Assembly (NCBI RefSeq): GCF_016031615.1
Contig: NZ_JACYXC010000001.1
Span: 7,192,001-7,256,000 of the forward strand
Length of the DNA: 64,000 nt
Direction: 5' to 3'
Origin: Streptomyces pactum
GTDB lineage: Bacteria > Actinomycetota > Actinomycetes > Streptomycetales > Streptomycetaceae
In this document: positions 1-10,500 of the stretch, piece by piece
How positions within the stretch are numbered: the first letter of the stretch is position 1
Layout of the letters: every line of letters starts with the position of its first letter
Translations under genes and position numbers: made by a program
The notes under the pieces: generated by a model
Seen by the model: the letters and a program-made list of their open reading frames with translations, nothing else
Told to the model about the DNA's origin: nothing
The model's database searches: none

Positions 1-954
1 CTGCCGCTGATGCCCTCCGCCGACCCGCAGAAGCGCGAACTGCACCCGCCGACCACCGCGGCCACCCTGAACCTCGCGGCGACCGCCGCCCAGGCGGCCC
101 GCCTGTACAAGCCGTACGACTCCCGGTTCGCGGCCACCGCGCTCGCCGCGGCCCGCAAGGCCTGGGTCGCGGCCCTCGCCCACCCCGACGTCCTCGCTTC
201 CGAGAGCGACGGCATCGGCGGGGGCACCTACGCCGACCGTGACACCACCGACGAGTTCTACTGGGCGGCGACCGAGCTGTACCTGACCACGGGTGCCGAG
301 GAGTTCGAGGACCACCTCCTGAAGTCCCCGGTCCACAGCGCCGACATCTTCAAGCCGGTCAGCTTCGACTGGGCGGGCACGGCCGTCCCCGCCCGGCTCG
401 ACCTCGCCACCGTCCCGAACCGGCTGCCCGGTCGCGACAAGGTCCGCCAGTCCGTACGCGTGGGAGCCGACCGCTACCTGGCCACGCTGAAGGCCCACCC
501 GTACGGCATGCCGTACGCCCCCGCGGGCCACAGGTACGACTGGGGCTCCACCCACCAGATGCTCAACAACGCCGTCGTCCTGGCCACCGCCTACGACATC
601 ACCGGAAGTGCGAAGTACCGCGACGGGGCCGTCCAGAGCATGGACTACATCTTTGGCCGCAACGCCCTGAACATCTCGTACGTCACCGGCTACGGCGAGG
701 TCAGCGCGGAGAACCAGCACAGCCGCTGGTACGCCCGCCAGCTCGACCCGGAGCTGCCCCGTCCGCCCGTCGGCTCGCTGTCCGGCGGTCCGAACTCGAG
801 CATCCAAGACCCGCTCGCTCAGAGTAAACTCCAGGGCTGCATCGGACAGTTCTGCTTCATCGACGACATCCAGTCCTGGTCGACCAACGAACTCACCATC
901 AACTGGAACTCCGCCCTCACCTGGATGGCCTCCTTCGTGGCCGACCAGCGCTGA
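1..954 (+). CDS. Glycoside hydrolase family 9 (endoglucanase), C-terminal part
   Basis: This is the 3' part of a secreted cellulase-type GH9 enzyme, which cleaves beta-1,4-glucan by inversion. The frame is open at base 1, so the N-terminus (signal peptide, Ig-like or CBM modules) lies outside the window. Two family signatures are visible. The first is the active-site His loop (SYVTGYGEVSAENQHSRW, about residues 224-241 of the visible part). The second, FIDDIQSWSTNELTINWNS near the C-terminus, fits the F-x-D-x4-W-x3-E-x-T-x3-N-S pattern, giving the catalytic-base Asp and the catalytic acid Glu. The protein ends about 12 residues after this signature, so there is no C-terminal carbohydrate-binding module. 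A strong hairpin follows the stop. It is functionally unrelated to the NRPS genes and probably marks the cluster border. Confidence 0.93.
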   Translation: MPLMPSADPQKRELHPPTTAATLNLAATAAQAARLYKPYDSRFAATALAAARKAWVAALAHPDVLASESDGIGGGTYADRDTTDEFYWAATELYLTTGAEEFEDHLLKSPVHSADIFKPVSFDWAGTAVPARLDLATVPNRLPGRDKVRQSVRVGADRYLATLKAHPYGMPYAPAGHRYDWGSTHQMLNNAVVLATAYDITGSAKYRDGAVQSMDYIFGRNALNISYVTGYGEVSAENQHSRWYARQLDPELPRPPVGSLSGGPNSSIQDPLAQSKLQGCIGQFCFIDDIQSWSTNELTINWNSALTWMASFVADQR

Positions 955-977
955 CGGCGCTCGACAGCAGGACGAAG

Positions 978-1006
978 CCCGCGTGGCGCCACCGGCGCCG
1001 CGCGGG
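978..1006 (+). terminator. Hairpin terminator after the GH9 gene
   Basis: There is a 13-bp stem (978-990 with 994-1006, one G-T wobble) with a 3-nt loop, starting 23 nt after the stop codon. It has no T tract, which is common for Streptomyces terminators. Confidence 0.75.
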
Positions 1007-1487
1007 CGCCCTCGCCGGCCCCTGGGGCTTTGAACTGCTGCACAGCCGGGCTGTGCTGAACATCGAGCAGTGAATATGACGCCGTCGAATGCCAACCGGT
1101 GTGCGCCGGAGCTCAAGTGCGCGAAAGAGCGGCTGATTGAGTCGTGAGCGCATCGCCCGATGGTGGTGGCCGGTAGCAAGCAAGCGCAGAGGGTATTTTG
1201 CTTTTCCCTGACAGGTCATCGGTTTGATGCTGCGCCAGGCCGCTGGGGACCACTTGGGGGCCACCGATCAGAAAAGGCCCTGATCAGAGGCTGTTTCCTT
1301 GGGGGCCAAGATCGTTCCGATTCGCGGAGCGTTGTCCGGTTCATCACCCGCACCAGCACCGCGGGGCTGTTCGAGTCGCACCACAGCAGTTCACCACCCC
1401 CGATCGTGCTGGGGTGCCGCACGTGACCCGCTCCGCGCCTGGCGCGAGGGCGAGGCCGCCCGCCGGGTTCCGGCGGCGTCCGCCGCT
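1007..1487. other. Intergenic stretch without a recognisable gene
   Basis: About 480 nt lie between the cellulase terminator and the convergent membrane-protein gene. Short open frames occur on both strands, but none has a ribosome binding site, family resemblance or normal codon bias. Confidence 0.6.
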
Positions 1488-2021
1488 TCAGGCCGCGTCT
1501 TCCCGGAGGGCATCACCGGCGGAAGGCGGGGCCGTCCTGCGCCGGTAGTAGGCGAGGGCGACCGCGATGAGCAGCGGCGGCCAGAACAGCATAGGGATGT
1601 AGCAGACCAGCAGGAGCGCCAACTGCCCCGATGTGCCGGTGCCCTCCGGCCCGATGTGCATGGAGTAGGACCAGAACGCCCGGTAGAGCAGGAACGCCAG
1701 CACCAGCCCGCCCAGCACGGCCGGTACCGTCGCCGCCAGCGGGTGGACCCGGCGCCCTCCCAGCAGCGGGATCCAGCCCGGAACGGTCTCCCCCCACGGC
1801 CGCACCAGGCCCAGGGTGAGCAGTGCCAGCCCTTCGGTGATCACGGCGAGGCCGACCACGTACAGCACCTGCCAGGCGTGCGGGATGGGCATCTCGGACA
1901 CCGGCAGTCCAAACGCGAAGGCGAGCCGCCACAGCGCCGCGGGCAGCGTCACCAGGGGCACGGCGTGGGCCGCCAGGACGGTCCGACGCGCCACGCCGGG
2001 CAGGGCCTTCGTCGTGTACAT
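1488..2021 (-). CDS. Small integral membrane protein of unknown function
   Basis: A 177-residue protein starting MYTTKALPGVARR. The frame is open further upstream, but those residues are Arg/Pro-rich and unlike a membrane protein, so the ATG at 2021 is preferred; no clear Shine-Dalgarno supports it. It has about four hydrophobic segments (near residues 18-38, 46-70, 90-112 and 132-160) with a basic C-terminal end (YYRRRTAPPSAG), suggesting a polytopic inner-membrane protein. I do not recognise the family. It is divergent from the ketosynthase-like genes and convergent with the cellulase gene. A link to the NRPS cluster cannot be argued from the sequence. Confidence 0.6.
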   Translation of the reverse strand: MYTTKALPGVARRTVLAAHAVPLVTLPAALWRLAFAFGLPVSEMPIPHAWQVLYVVGLAVITEGLALLTLGLVRPWGETVPGWIPLLGGRRVHPLAATVPAVLGGLVLAFLLYRAFWSYSMHIGPEGTGTSGQLALLLVCYIPMLFWPPLLIAVALAYYRRRTAPPSAGDALREDAA

Positions 2022-2152
2022 GAGGTCATGCTGGCACAGCCGGGGAAGACGGCACGCTGCGTGGCACTTTGCTGCAGAACGGTTTATTCCCCCACGGCGA
2101 CAGGTGAGGCTGACTGCCGGGGGACAGCCGACCGGGCTGAGCGGGGGGTTAC

Positions 2153-2635
2153 ATGAGTTGGGTGGTGTCCGGGACGGGCGCGGTGTCCGCGGTTGGTGCG
2201 GATCCCGGCGAGATGTTCGCGGAGCTGTGCGACGGCCACAGCGGGGTACGGAAATTCTGCGGTTTCGACCGGACACCTTTCGGGGGACGGTACGCCTACC
2301 AGATGGACGACCATCCCGGTGGGCGCGACGTACCGGGGAGAGCGTCCGCGTTGCTCGCCCGTGCCGCCGCGGGGGTGCCGCTGATGACCGCGATCAAGTC
2401 GATGACCGGGCACAACGGGGGCGCTTCCGGGGTGATGAGCGTGATCAGCGCCGTCCGGTCGATGCGGCACGGGGTGGTACCGCCCGTGGCCGGCCTGACC
2501 GAACCCCTGGCGGAGGCCGAGGGGTTCCGCCTCGTCACCGGAGCCGCCGCCCGTGAACCGGTCACCATCGCCCAGGTCGACGCCCCGGGCTTCGGCGGCA
2601 TGAACGCGGTGGCCGTACCGGAGGCAGCCCGATGA
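2153..2635 (+). CDS. Internally deleted ketosynthase-like protein 1 (probable remnant)
   Basis: A 160-residue protein; beta-ketoacyl synthases of the FabF / type II KS family are about 400. Residues 1-70 look like a KS N-terminus (VSGTGAVSAVGADP, then a region ending GRASALLARA). Residues 78-160 look like the KS C-terminus, with IKSMTGHNGGASG (Lys82 and His87, corresponding to the conserved Lys and second catalytic His) and the closing GFGGMNA loop. The middle, including the active-site Cys elbow and the first catalytic His, is missing, yet the frame is preserved. A G-rich ribosome site (2142-2148) precedes the ATG, and the stop overlaps the next start (ATGA). It cannot catalyse normal condensation. 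It may be a relic of a KS/CLF pair that once made an acyl starter for the NRPS. Confidence 0.6.
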   Translation: MSWVVSGTGAVSAVGADPGEMFAELCDGHSGVRKFCGFDRTPFGGRYAYQMDDHPGGRDVPGRASALLARAAAGVPLMTAIKSMTGHNGGASGVMSVISAVRSMRHGVVPPVAGLTEPLAEAEGFRLVTGAAAREPVTIAQVDAPGFGGMNAVAVPEAAR

Positions 2636-3024
2636 GAAGTCACGCCCACCGGGGGATCGTCGTCACCGGCACCGGGGTGACCCTGCCCGGCGCCGACCGT
2701 CCCGAGGCCGTGCTCGACGGGCATGCGCGGGGCGCGGATCTGGCGGCCTGCCTCGCGGGCCTGGCCGCCGTGACGTCCGCGGAGCCGGTGGACCGGCACG
2801 TGCCGGCCGGCGGGGCCCGCGGGACGACGCGGCTGCCCGAGGTACCGCGCCACGATCTCACCGTCGCCTGGGGGTCCTGCTCCGGCGCACCGGGGGTGCC
2901 GCAGTGCGTCGCCGCGGTCGGCGCCTTCAACGCCGGCACGGCCGGCGCGGTCTACGCGACCGCGGGTGAGGACGAGCCTCACGCGGTCGCCGGCCTGGCA
3001 CTGACGTCGCCGTCCGGATCCTGA
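2632..3024 (+). CDS. Internally deleted ketosynthase / chain-length-factor-like protein 2 (probable remnant)
   Basis: A 130-residue protein translationally coupled to the preceding gene by an ATGA overlap. Residues 7-20 (RGIVVTGTGVTLPG) match the start of KS and CLF proteins. The C-terminal half (WGSCSGAPGVPQCVAAVGAF, then GAVYATAGEDEPHAVAGLALT) resembles the end of a CLF-type subunit. The central 250-odd residues expected in a full-length protein are absent. As in its neighbour, N- and C-terminal parts survive in one frame. Resemblance to CLF is judged by eye and is weaker than for protein 1. It lies 103 nt before the NRPS start. Confidence 0.5.
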   Translation: MRSHAHRGIVVTGTGVTLPGADRPEAVLDGHARGADLAACLAGLAAVTSAEPVDRHVPAGGARGTTRLPEVPRHDLTVAWGSCSGAPGVPQCVAAVGAFNAGTAGAVYATAGEDEPHAVAGLALTSPSGS

Positions 3025-3116
3025 CCGGCCGCCCCGACATCCGAACCGGTCGCCGACAGGCCGACCGACATCCGTACACGCCGTTGGGCAAGGCGCAGCG
3101 GCGGTGTTCACCCTTC

Positions 3117-3123
3117 CTGGAGG
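3117..3123 (+). promoter_or_regulatory. Ribosome binding site fixing the NRPS start
   Basis: CTGGAGG ends 4 nt before the ATG at 3128. The frame stays open back to 3104, but that start has no such site, so the protein is taken to begin MPDATSVFT. Confidence 0.7.
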
Positions 3124-4540
3124 TCCCATGCCGGACGCCACTTCCGTCTTCACCGTGCCGCTGACCGCCGGACAGCGGGGCCTGTGGTTCGCGCAGCTCA
3201 TCGACCCCACGAATCCTCGCTACCGGGTCGCCGAAGGGACGCACATCCCGGGGGCGCTGGACGTCGGGCTGTTCCGCCGGGCGCTGGCGCGGACGGTTGC
3301 CGACATGGAGGTGTTGTGCGGCCGGGTGTCGGACACGGGCAGCGGCGGCGAGCCGGTGTTCGTCGTCGGTGAGCCGGTGGGTGAGCCGCCGCTGACGTAT
3401 GTCGACCTGTCCGGCGCCGAGGACCCGGCCGCCGCCGCCGAGAATTGGCAGCGCCGGCGGCTCGACCTGCCGCTGGACGTCAGCCGGCCGGGGGCGTACG
3501 AATTCGCGCTGCTGAAGCTGGCCGACACCGAGTTCGTGTGGTTCCAGCAGTACCACCACCTGCTCCTGGACGGCGTCGGCCAGTTCCTCGTCCAGCAGCG
3601 CTGTGCCGAGGTGTACACCGCGCTGGTCGGCGGGCAGCCGGTCCCCGAGGCGGGCTTCCCGCCGCTGCGTACCCTGTCCGACTCGGAGGCCGAGTACCGC
3701 GCCTCGGCGAACCACGAGCGGGACCGGGCGTTCTGGATGGCGCGCCTGGCCGACGCCGCCGAGCCGGTGTCGCTCGGCGCCGATGTGCCGCACGCGCCGA
3801 CCGAGCAGCACCGTGCCGTCGTCACCTGGACTTCCGAGCGGCTGGAGGCGGTGCAGGCCGCCGCCCAAAGACTCAGGGTGGTCTGGCCGGTGCTGCCGGT
3901 CGCCGCTCTCGCGCTCTACCTGCACCGGCAGCGCGGTGACGGTGAAGTGGTGCTCGGGCTGCCCGCCGCCGCGCGCGGCGGGGTCCTCGACGCCGTCCCC
4001 GGCATGATCTCCAACGTCCTGCCGCTGCGCGTGCACCTGGACGCGGTGGCCACGGTCGGCGAACTGGTCCGCGCCGTGTCCGCCGACCTGCGGGCCACGG
4101 TCCGGCACCAGCGTTATCGCCAGGAGGACCTGCGTCACGACCTCGGACTGCTCGGCAGTCCGCGCCGGCTGTACGGCCCGCAGATCAACCTGGTGCTCCG
4201 CAGGGCCACGCTGCACTTCGCGGGCCTCCGCGCGCTCAGCCGCAACGTGTCCACCGTCCCCACCGACGACCTCTCCCTCGCCCTGGAACGCCGTGTTGAG
4301 GACGGTGGCCTCAACCTCGTCTACGACGTGCACGCCGAGGTGTTCACCGAGCGGGAGTTCGCGGACCTGCGTGCCCGGCTGGACGCCGTGGTCGATGTCC
4401 TGATCGGCGCGGCGGCCGACCGTCCGCTCGCCACCGTCGATGTCACGACCCCGGCCGAACGCGAGGAACTCCTGCGCGGCGCGGACGACACCGTACGCGA
4501 GGTGCCGGCGACGACGCTGCCCGCCCTGTTCGAGCAGCGA

Positions 4541-4543
4541 TTA
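4541..4543 (+). other. TTA leucine codon in the NRPS (residue 472)
   Basis: An in-frame TTA lies in FEQRLRETPD at the start of A1. TTA is very rare in Streptomyces and needs the bldA tRNA, so translation is probably tied to development. Confidence 0.85.
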
Positions 4544-7500
4544 CGCGAGACCCCGGACGCCCCTGCCGTGGTGTTCGACGGCAACACGCTGACGTACGCC
4601 GAGTTCGACGAGCGGGTGAACCGGCTGGCGCACCGGCTCCTGGGCGAGGGCGTCCGTCGTGGGGACCGGGTCGCCGTCACGATGGAGCGGTCCTTCGAAC
4701 TGGTCACAGCGCTGTACGCGGTGCACAAGGCCGGCGCGGCCTATGTCCCGGTCGATCCGGGCCTGCCCGCCGACCGGATCGCTTTCATGGTTGCCGACGC
4801 CCGTCCGGCGCTGCTCCTGACGACCGCCGCGCTGATCCCGGTGACGGCGTCGGTCCAGGACGTGCCGTGCCTGGCGGTCGAGGACCTGGACCTGCCGGGC
4901 GATGCCCCGGCCCACGCCCCGGTAGACGCCGAGCGGGGTGGTGCCCTGTGCGGCCTCGACACGGCCTACGTCATCTACACCTCCGGCTCGACGGGACGTC
5001 CCAAGGGCGTCGCCGTGTCCCAGCAGGCCATCGTGAACCGCCTGTTGTGGATGCGGGAGGAGTACGCGATCGGCCGTGCCGATCGGATCCTGCAGAAGAC
5101 ACCGGTCAGTTTCGACGTGTCGGTCTGGGAGTTCTTCCTGCCGTTGCTCGCCGGCGCGACCCTGGTGGTCGCCCCTCCCGGCGCGCACACCGATCCGGCC
5201 GCGCTGAGCAGTCTGATCGGCGCGGAGCGGATCACCGCCGTGCACTTCGTGCCGTCGATGCTGGACGCGTTCCTCACCGCCGCCCGACCGGCGGACTGTG
5301 CCGGACTGCGCCGGGTGTTCTGCAGCGGAGAGGCGCTCAACAGCCCCACCGCGGAGCGGTTCCGCACCGTGCTGGGCAGCGGGTCCGGTGTCGAACTGCA
5401 CAACCTCTACGGGCCGACCGAGGCGGCCGTCGATGTGACGGCACACCAGTGCGGTCCCGACGAGCCCCCAACCGGTGTCCCGATCGGACGCCCGGTGTGG
5501 AACACGCGGGCCCTCGTACTGGACCCCGTGCTGCGGCCCGCGCCGGTCGGTGTCATGGGTGAGCTCTATCTGGCGGGTGTCCAGCTCGCCGACGGCTACC
5601 TGGGGCGCTCGGGGCTGACCGCGGAGCGGTTCGTGGCCGACCCTTGGGGCCCGCCCGGCACCCGGATGTACCGGACGGGCGACCTCGCGCGCCGGACCGC
5701 CGAGGGCGAGCTGGAGTACTGCGGCCGGGTCGATCAGCAGGTGAAGATCCGCGGCTTCCGTGTCGAACCCGGTGAGATCGAGACCGTGCTGGCGGCGTCA
5801 CCCGGGGTCGCCCAGGCGGCGGTGGTCGCCCGTGACGACAACCCCGCCGCGCCCGGTGACCACCGGCTCGTCGCCTACGTGGTGCCGGCCCCCGACGCCG
5901 TCCCGGACCCCGAGGTGCTGCGCGCCCTGGCCGCCGAGGCGCTGCCCGCCTACATGGTGCCCGCCGCCTTCGTCGTACTGGACGCGCTGCCCACCACCGT
6001 CAACGGCAAGCTCGACCGGCGTGCGCTGCCCGCGCCGCGTTACGGTGCGCCTGGCACCGGCAGGGCCGCCCGCACGGTCGCCGAGGGTCTGATGTGCGGG
6101 CTGTTCGCCGAGGTGCTGGGCGTGGACCGGGTCGGGGTGGACGACGACTTCTTCGTGCTGGGCGGGCACTCCCTGCTGGCGAGCCGACTGGTCGCCCGGG
6201 TGCGCAGCCTGCTGGGCGCCGGAATCACCGTACGGGACGTGTTCGAGGCGCCCACCGCCCTGCTTCTCCTCGAACGCACCGGGTCGGCGAGCAGCCGCCC
6301 GCCGCTGCGTCCGGCGGGCGGGGACGGTCCCGCGCCGCTGTCGTCGGGGCAGCACCAGCAGTGGGTGCTGCACCGGCTGGAGGGCCCCTCCCCCACGTAC
6401 AACATGGGTCTCGTGCTGGGGATCACCGGCGCGCTGGACCCGGAGGCGCTGCGGGCGGCGCTCCACGACGTGGTCGCCCGGCACGAGCCGCTGCGCACCC
6501 TCATCTCCGACGACGACTCGGGGGCGCCGCGCCAGGTGGTGCTGGCCCCGGAGAACGCACGCCCGGATCTGGACGTCGTCCCCACGGCCGAGGACGAGTT
6601 GCCCGCCGCGCTGCGGGCCGCCACCGGCCATTCCTTCGACCTGTCTGCCGAACTGCCGCTGCACTCCGTCCTGTTCACCCTGGGCGACGACGAGTACGTG
6701 CTGCTTCTGCTGCTGCACCACATCGCCGGTGACGGCCAGTCCCTGGGCCCGCTCGCCCGTGACCTCTCGCTCGCCTACACCGCCCGCCTCGACGGCCGAT
6801 GTCCCGAGTGGGCGCCCCTCGCCGTCACGTACGGGGACTACTGCCACTGGCAGCGAGAGGTGCTGGGCGCCGACGATGACCCGGAGAGCCTCGCCGCCCG
6901 GCAGCTCGCGTACTGGCGTGGCGCATTGAAAGGGCTGCCCGAGGAACTGTTGCTGCCGACCGACCGCCCCCGGCCGGCGCACCCGACCTTCCGCGGCTCC
7001 ACGGCCGCGATCGAGATCGACGCCGACCTCCACGGTGGACTCGTCCGGCTGGCCCGGAGCCAGGGGGCGACCCTGTTCATGGTGGTGCAGGCCGCGCTGG
7101 CCACCGTCCTGACCAAACTGGGCGGCGGTACGGACCTGCCGATCGGCAGCGTCGTGGCCGGGCGGGGCGATCAGGCGCTGGACGACCTGGTGGGCTGCTT
7201 CGTCAACACCGTGGTGCTGCGCACCGACACCTCGGGGGATCCCAGCTTCGCCGAACTGGTGGCCCGCGTACGGGAGAGCGATCTCGCCGCCTACGCCCAC
7301 CAGGACCTGCCGTTCGAGCGGCTGGTGGAGGGGCTGCGGCCGGAACGGTCGGCGGCCCTCAACCCGCTGTTCCAGGTGATGCTGGTCCTCCAGGACGACG
7401 ACCCGCGGCTGGAACTGCCGGGTGCGGGTGTCCGGTTGCTGCCGGCGGAGCGGGAGTACACCAAGGTGGACCTGGCCCTGGAGGTGCGTGAGCGGCGGGC

Positions 7501-10500
7501 CGCGGACGGTACTCCCGCCGGGCTGACCGGTCACCTCGAATACAGCACCGACCTGTACGACCGGGACACCGCGGTGGGGATCGTCGAGCGGCTGGTCCGG
7601 GTGCTGGGCGCGGTGGTCACCGATCCCGGCGGCAGGATCGGCGCCCTCGACGTGCTCGGTCCGGCCGAGCGGCACCGGCTGCTGACCGAGTGGAACGGAA
7701 CCTCCCGCGACGTTCCCACGCGGACCCTGGCGCGGATCTTCGAGGACACCGCCGCCCTGGCCCCACAGGCCCTCGCGGTGCTGGCGGGCGAGGAGCGGCT
7801 GACCTACGCCGCGCTCGACGACCGGGCCGGCCGGCTGGCCCGGCTGCTGGCCGCGCGGGGTGCGGCGCCGGAGCGGCTGGTGGCGGTGGTGCTGCCGCGA
7901 TCGGTGGATCTCGTGGTCACCGAACTGGCCGTCAGCAAGGCGGGAGCCGCGTTCGTGCCCGTCGATCCGGCCTTCCCGGCCGAGCGGATCGGGCACATCC
8001 TGGGCGATGCCCGGCCATTGCTCGTGGTGGCGTCGTCGGCGACCGCCGCGGCGCTGCCCGAGTCGTCCTGTCCGGTGCTGCTCGTGGAGGACCTGCTCGC
8101 CGAGGCGGACACCGCGGCCGGCCCCGCCGGCGCCGGCACGGGCGCCGACGTCAGCACGGGCGCTGGCGCCCGTGCTGCGGCGTCGGCGGACAACACCGCC
8201 TATGTCATCTACACCTCCGGTTCGACGGGCGTCCCGAAGGGCGTCGTCGTCCCCCACCGAGGTCTCGCCGGCTTCACCGCGTTCCTGCGGGACCGGTTCG
8301 CGGCCGACCGGGACAGCCGGGTGCTGCAGTTCGCCTCTCCCAGTTTCGACACCTCGATCCTGGAGCTGTGTCTGGCGTTCGGATCGGGCGGCGCGCTCGT
8401 GGTGTCCTCCGAAGGCCCGCTGATCGGTTCCACGCTCGCCGACGTGCTCACCGCGAACCGGGTGACCCACGCGCTCATCCCGCCCGCCGCGCTGTCCACC
8501 CTGCCCGAGGTGGACCTGCCCGACCTGCGTACCGTCGCCGCCGGTGGTGACGTCTGTCCGGCCGAGCTGGCCACCCGGTTCGCCGACGGCCGCCGGATGC
8601 TCAACGGCTACGGTCCGACCGAGTACACGGTCGCCACCACGTACAGCGGGCCGCTGCGTCCGGGAACGGCCCCGCCGATCGGCGGCCCGCTGTACAACAC
8701 CAGGGTCTTCGTGCTCGACGACACGCTGAACCTGGTGCCACCGGGCGTACCGGGCGAGCTGTACGTCGCGGGCGAGGGGCTGGCCCGGGGATATCTCGGC
8801 GGTCCCGCGCTGACCGCGCAGCGGTTCGTGGCCGACCCGTTCGGGGCGCCGGGCGCCCGGATGTACCGCACCGGTGACCGGGTGCGCTGGAACGCCTCGG
8901 GTGAGCTGGAGTTCCTCGGCCGGACGGACGACCAGGTCAAGATCCGCGGGTTCCGCATCGAACTCGGCGAGGTGGAGGCGGTGTTGTCCGCCCATCCCGC
9001 GGTCCGGCAGTGCGTGGTCGTCGTACGTGAGGACACACCGGGCGTCAAGCGTCTGGTGGGCTACGTCGTCCCGGCCGGGCGCGGCGGTGCCGACGGCGGC
9101 ATGCTGCGCACCCACGCGGCGTCGGTGCTGCCGGAGTACATGGTGCCCTCCGCCGTCATGGTGCTGGACGCACTGCCGATGAGCGACAACGGGATGAAGG
9201 TGGACCGCAGGGCGCTGCCCGCCCCCGAATTCACCACCTCCGGTGTCCGGAGCGCGCCCCGCAGTGCGAGTGAGGGCGTCCTGTGCGAGCTGTTCGCCAT
9301 GGTGCTGGGGCTGCCCGCCGTGGGTGTGCACGACAGCTTCTTCGACCTCGGCGGCGACAGCATCATGTCCATCCAGCTGGTCACGCGGGCCCGCGCGGCC
9401 GGTCTGGTGTTCACACCGAAGGACGTGTTCACCCACCGCACCGTCGCGGCCCTCGCCGCCGCCGCGGAGCACGTCGGGCAGGAGGCGGCCGACGGCGCGG
9501 GCGAGGCCCGGGTCGCGGCGACCGGACCGGTGCGGCTCACGCCGGTCATGCACTGGCTGCGCGAACACGACGGACCGGTGGCCGACTTCGCCCAGTCCAT
9601 GCTGCTCACCACCCCGGCGGGCCTGAGCGAGGAAGACCTGCACGCCAGGGTGCAGTCGGTCCTCGACCGGCACGAGGCCCTGCGGATGCGGCTGGTCCGC
9701 CGCCGCACCTGGCGGCCCGTCATCGACGGCCGGCCCGCGCAGAGCGCCGAGGGATGCGTGCGCCGCGTGGACGTCACCGGCGGCGGTCCCGATGAACTGC
9801 GCGCCGCACTGCGGGCCGAACACGAGCGGGCCCACAGCGAACTCGACCCCGACTCCGGAGTCATGGTGCGCGTGGTGTGGTTCGACGCGGGCCCCGGCGA
9901 GCAGGGGCGGCTCCTGCTCGTCCTGCACCACCTGGTGGTCGATGGGGTGTCCTGGCGCATTCTCGCCGCCGACCTCGCCGCGGGCCCGGCGGCCCTCGCC
10001 GGCGAGCAGTCCTCGCCGGTGCCCTTCCGGCGCTGGGCGCACGCCGTCGCCGAGGGCGCGCACGACCCGTCCGTACTGGCCGATCTGGATGCTTGGCTGG
10101 CGGTCCTGGGCGAACCCGAGGCCCCGCTCGGTGCCCGCCCGGTCGATCCCGCGGCCGACACCGCGGCGACGCAGCGCCGTGTCCGTCTCGCCCTGCCCGC
10201 GCCGCTGACCGGCGCGTTGCTGACCACGGTGCCCGCCGCGTACCTCGCCCGCACCCACGAGATGCTGCTCACCGGTCTCGCGCTGGCGGTGACCCACTGG
10301 CGCGCCCGGCACGGCGAGGGCTCCCCGGTGCTGCTGGTGGACCTCGAAGGCCACGGCCGTGACGAGGTCGAAGCCTTGGACGTCTCCCGTACCGTCGGCT
10401 GGTTTACCGTCATGTACCCGGCCCGCCTGGACCTGTCCGGGGTGGACGTCGAAGCCGTGTTCGCCGCAGGCTCGACCGGGGAGGCCGCGGTGCAGGCGGC

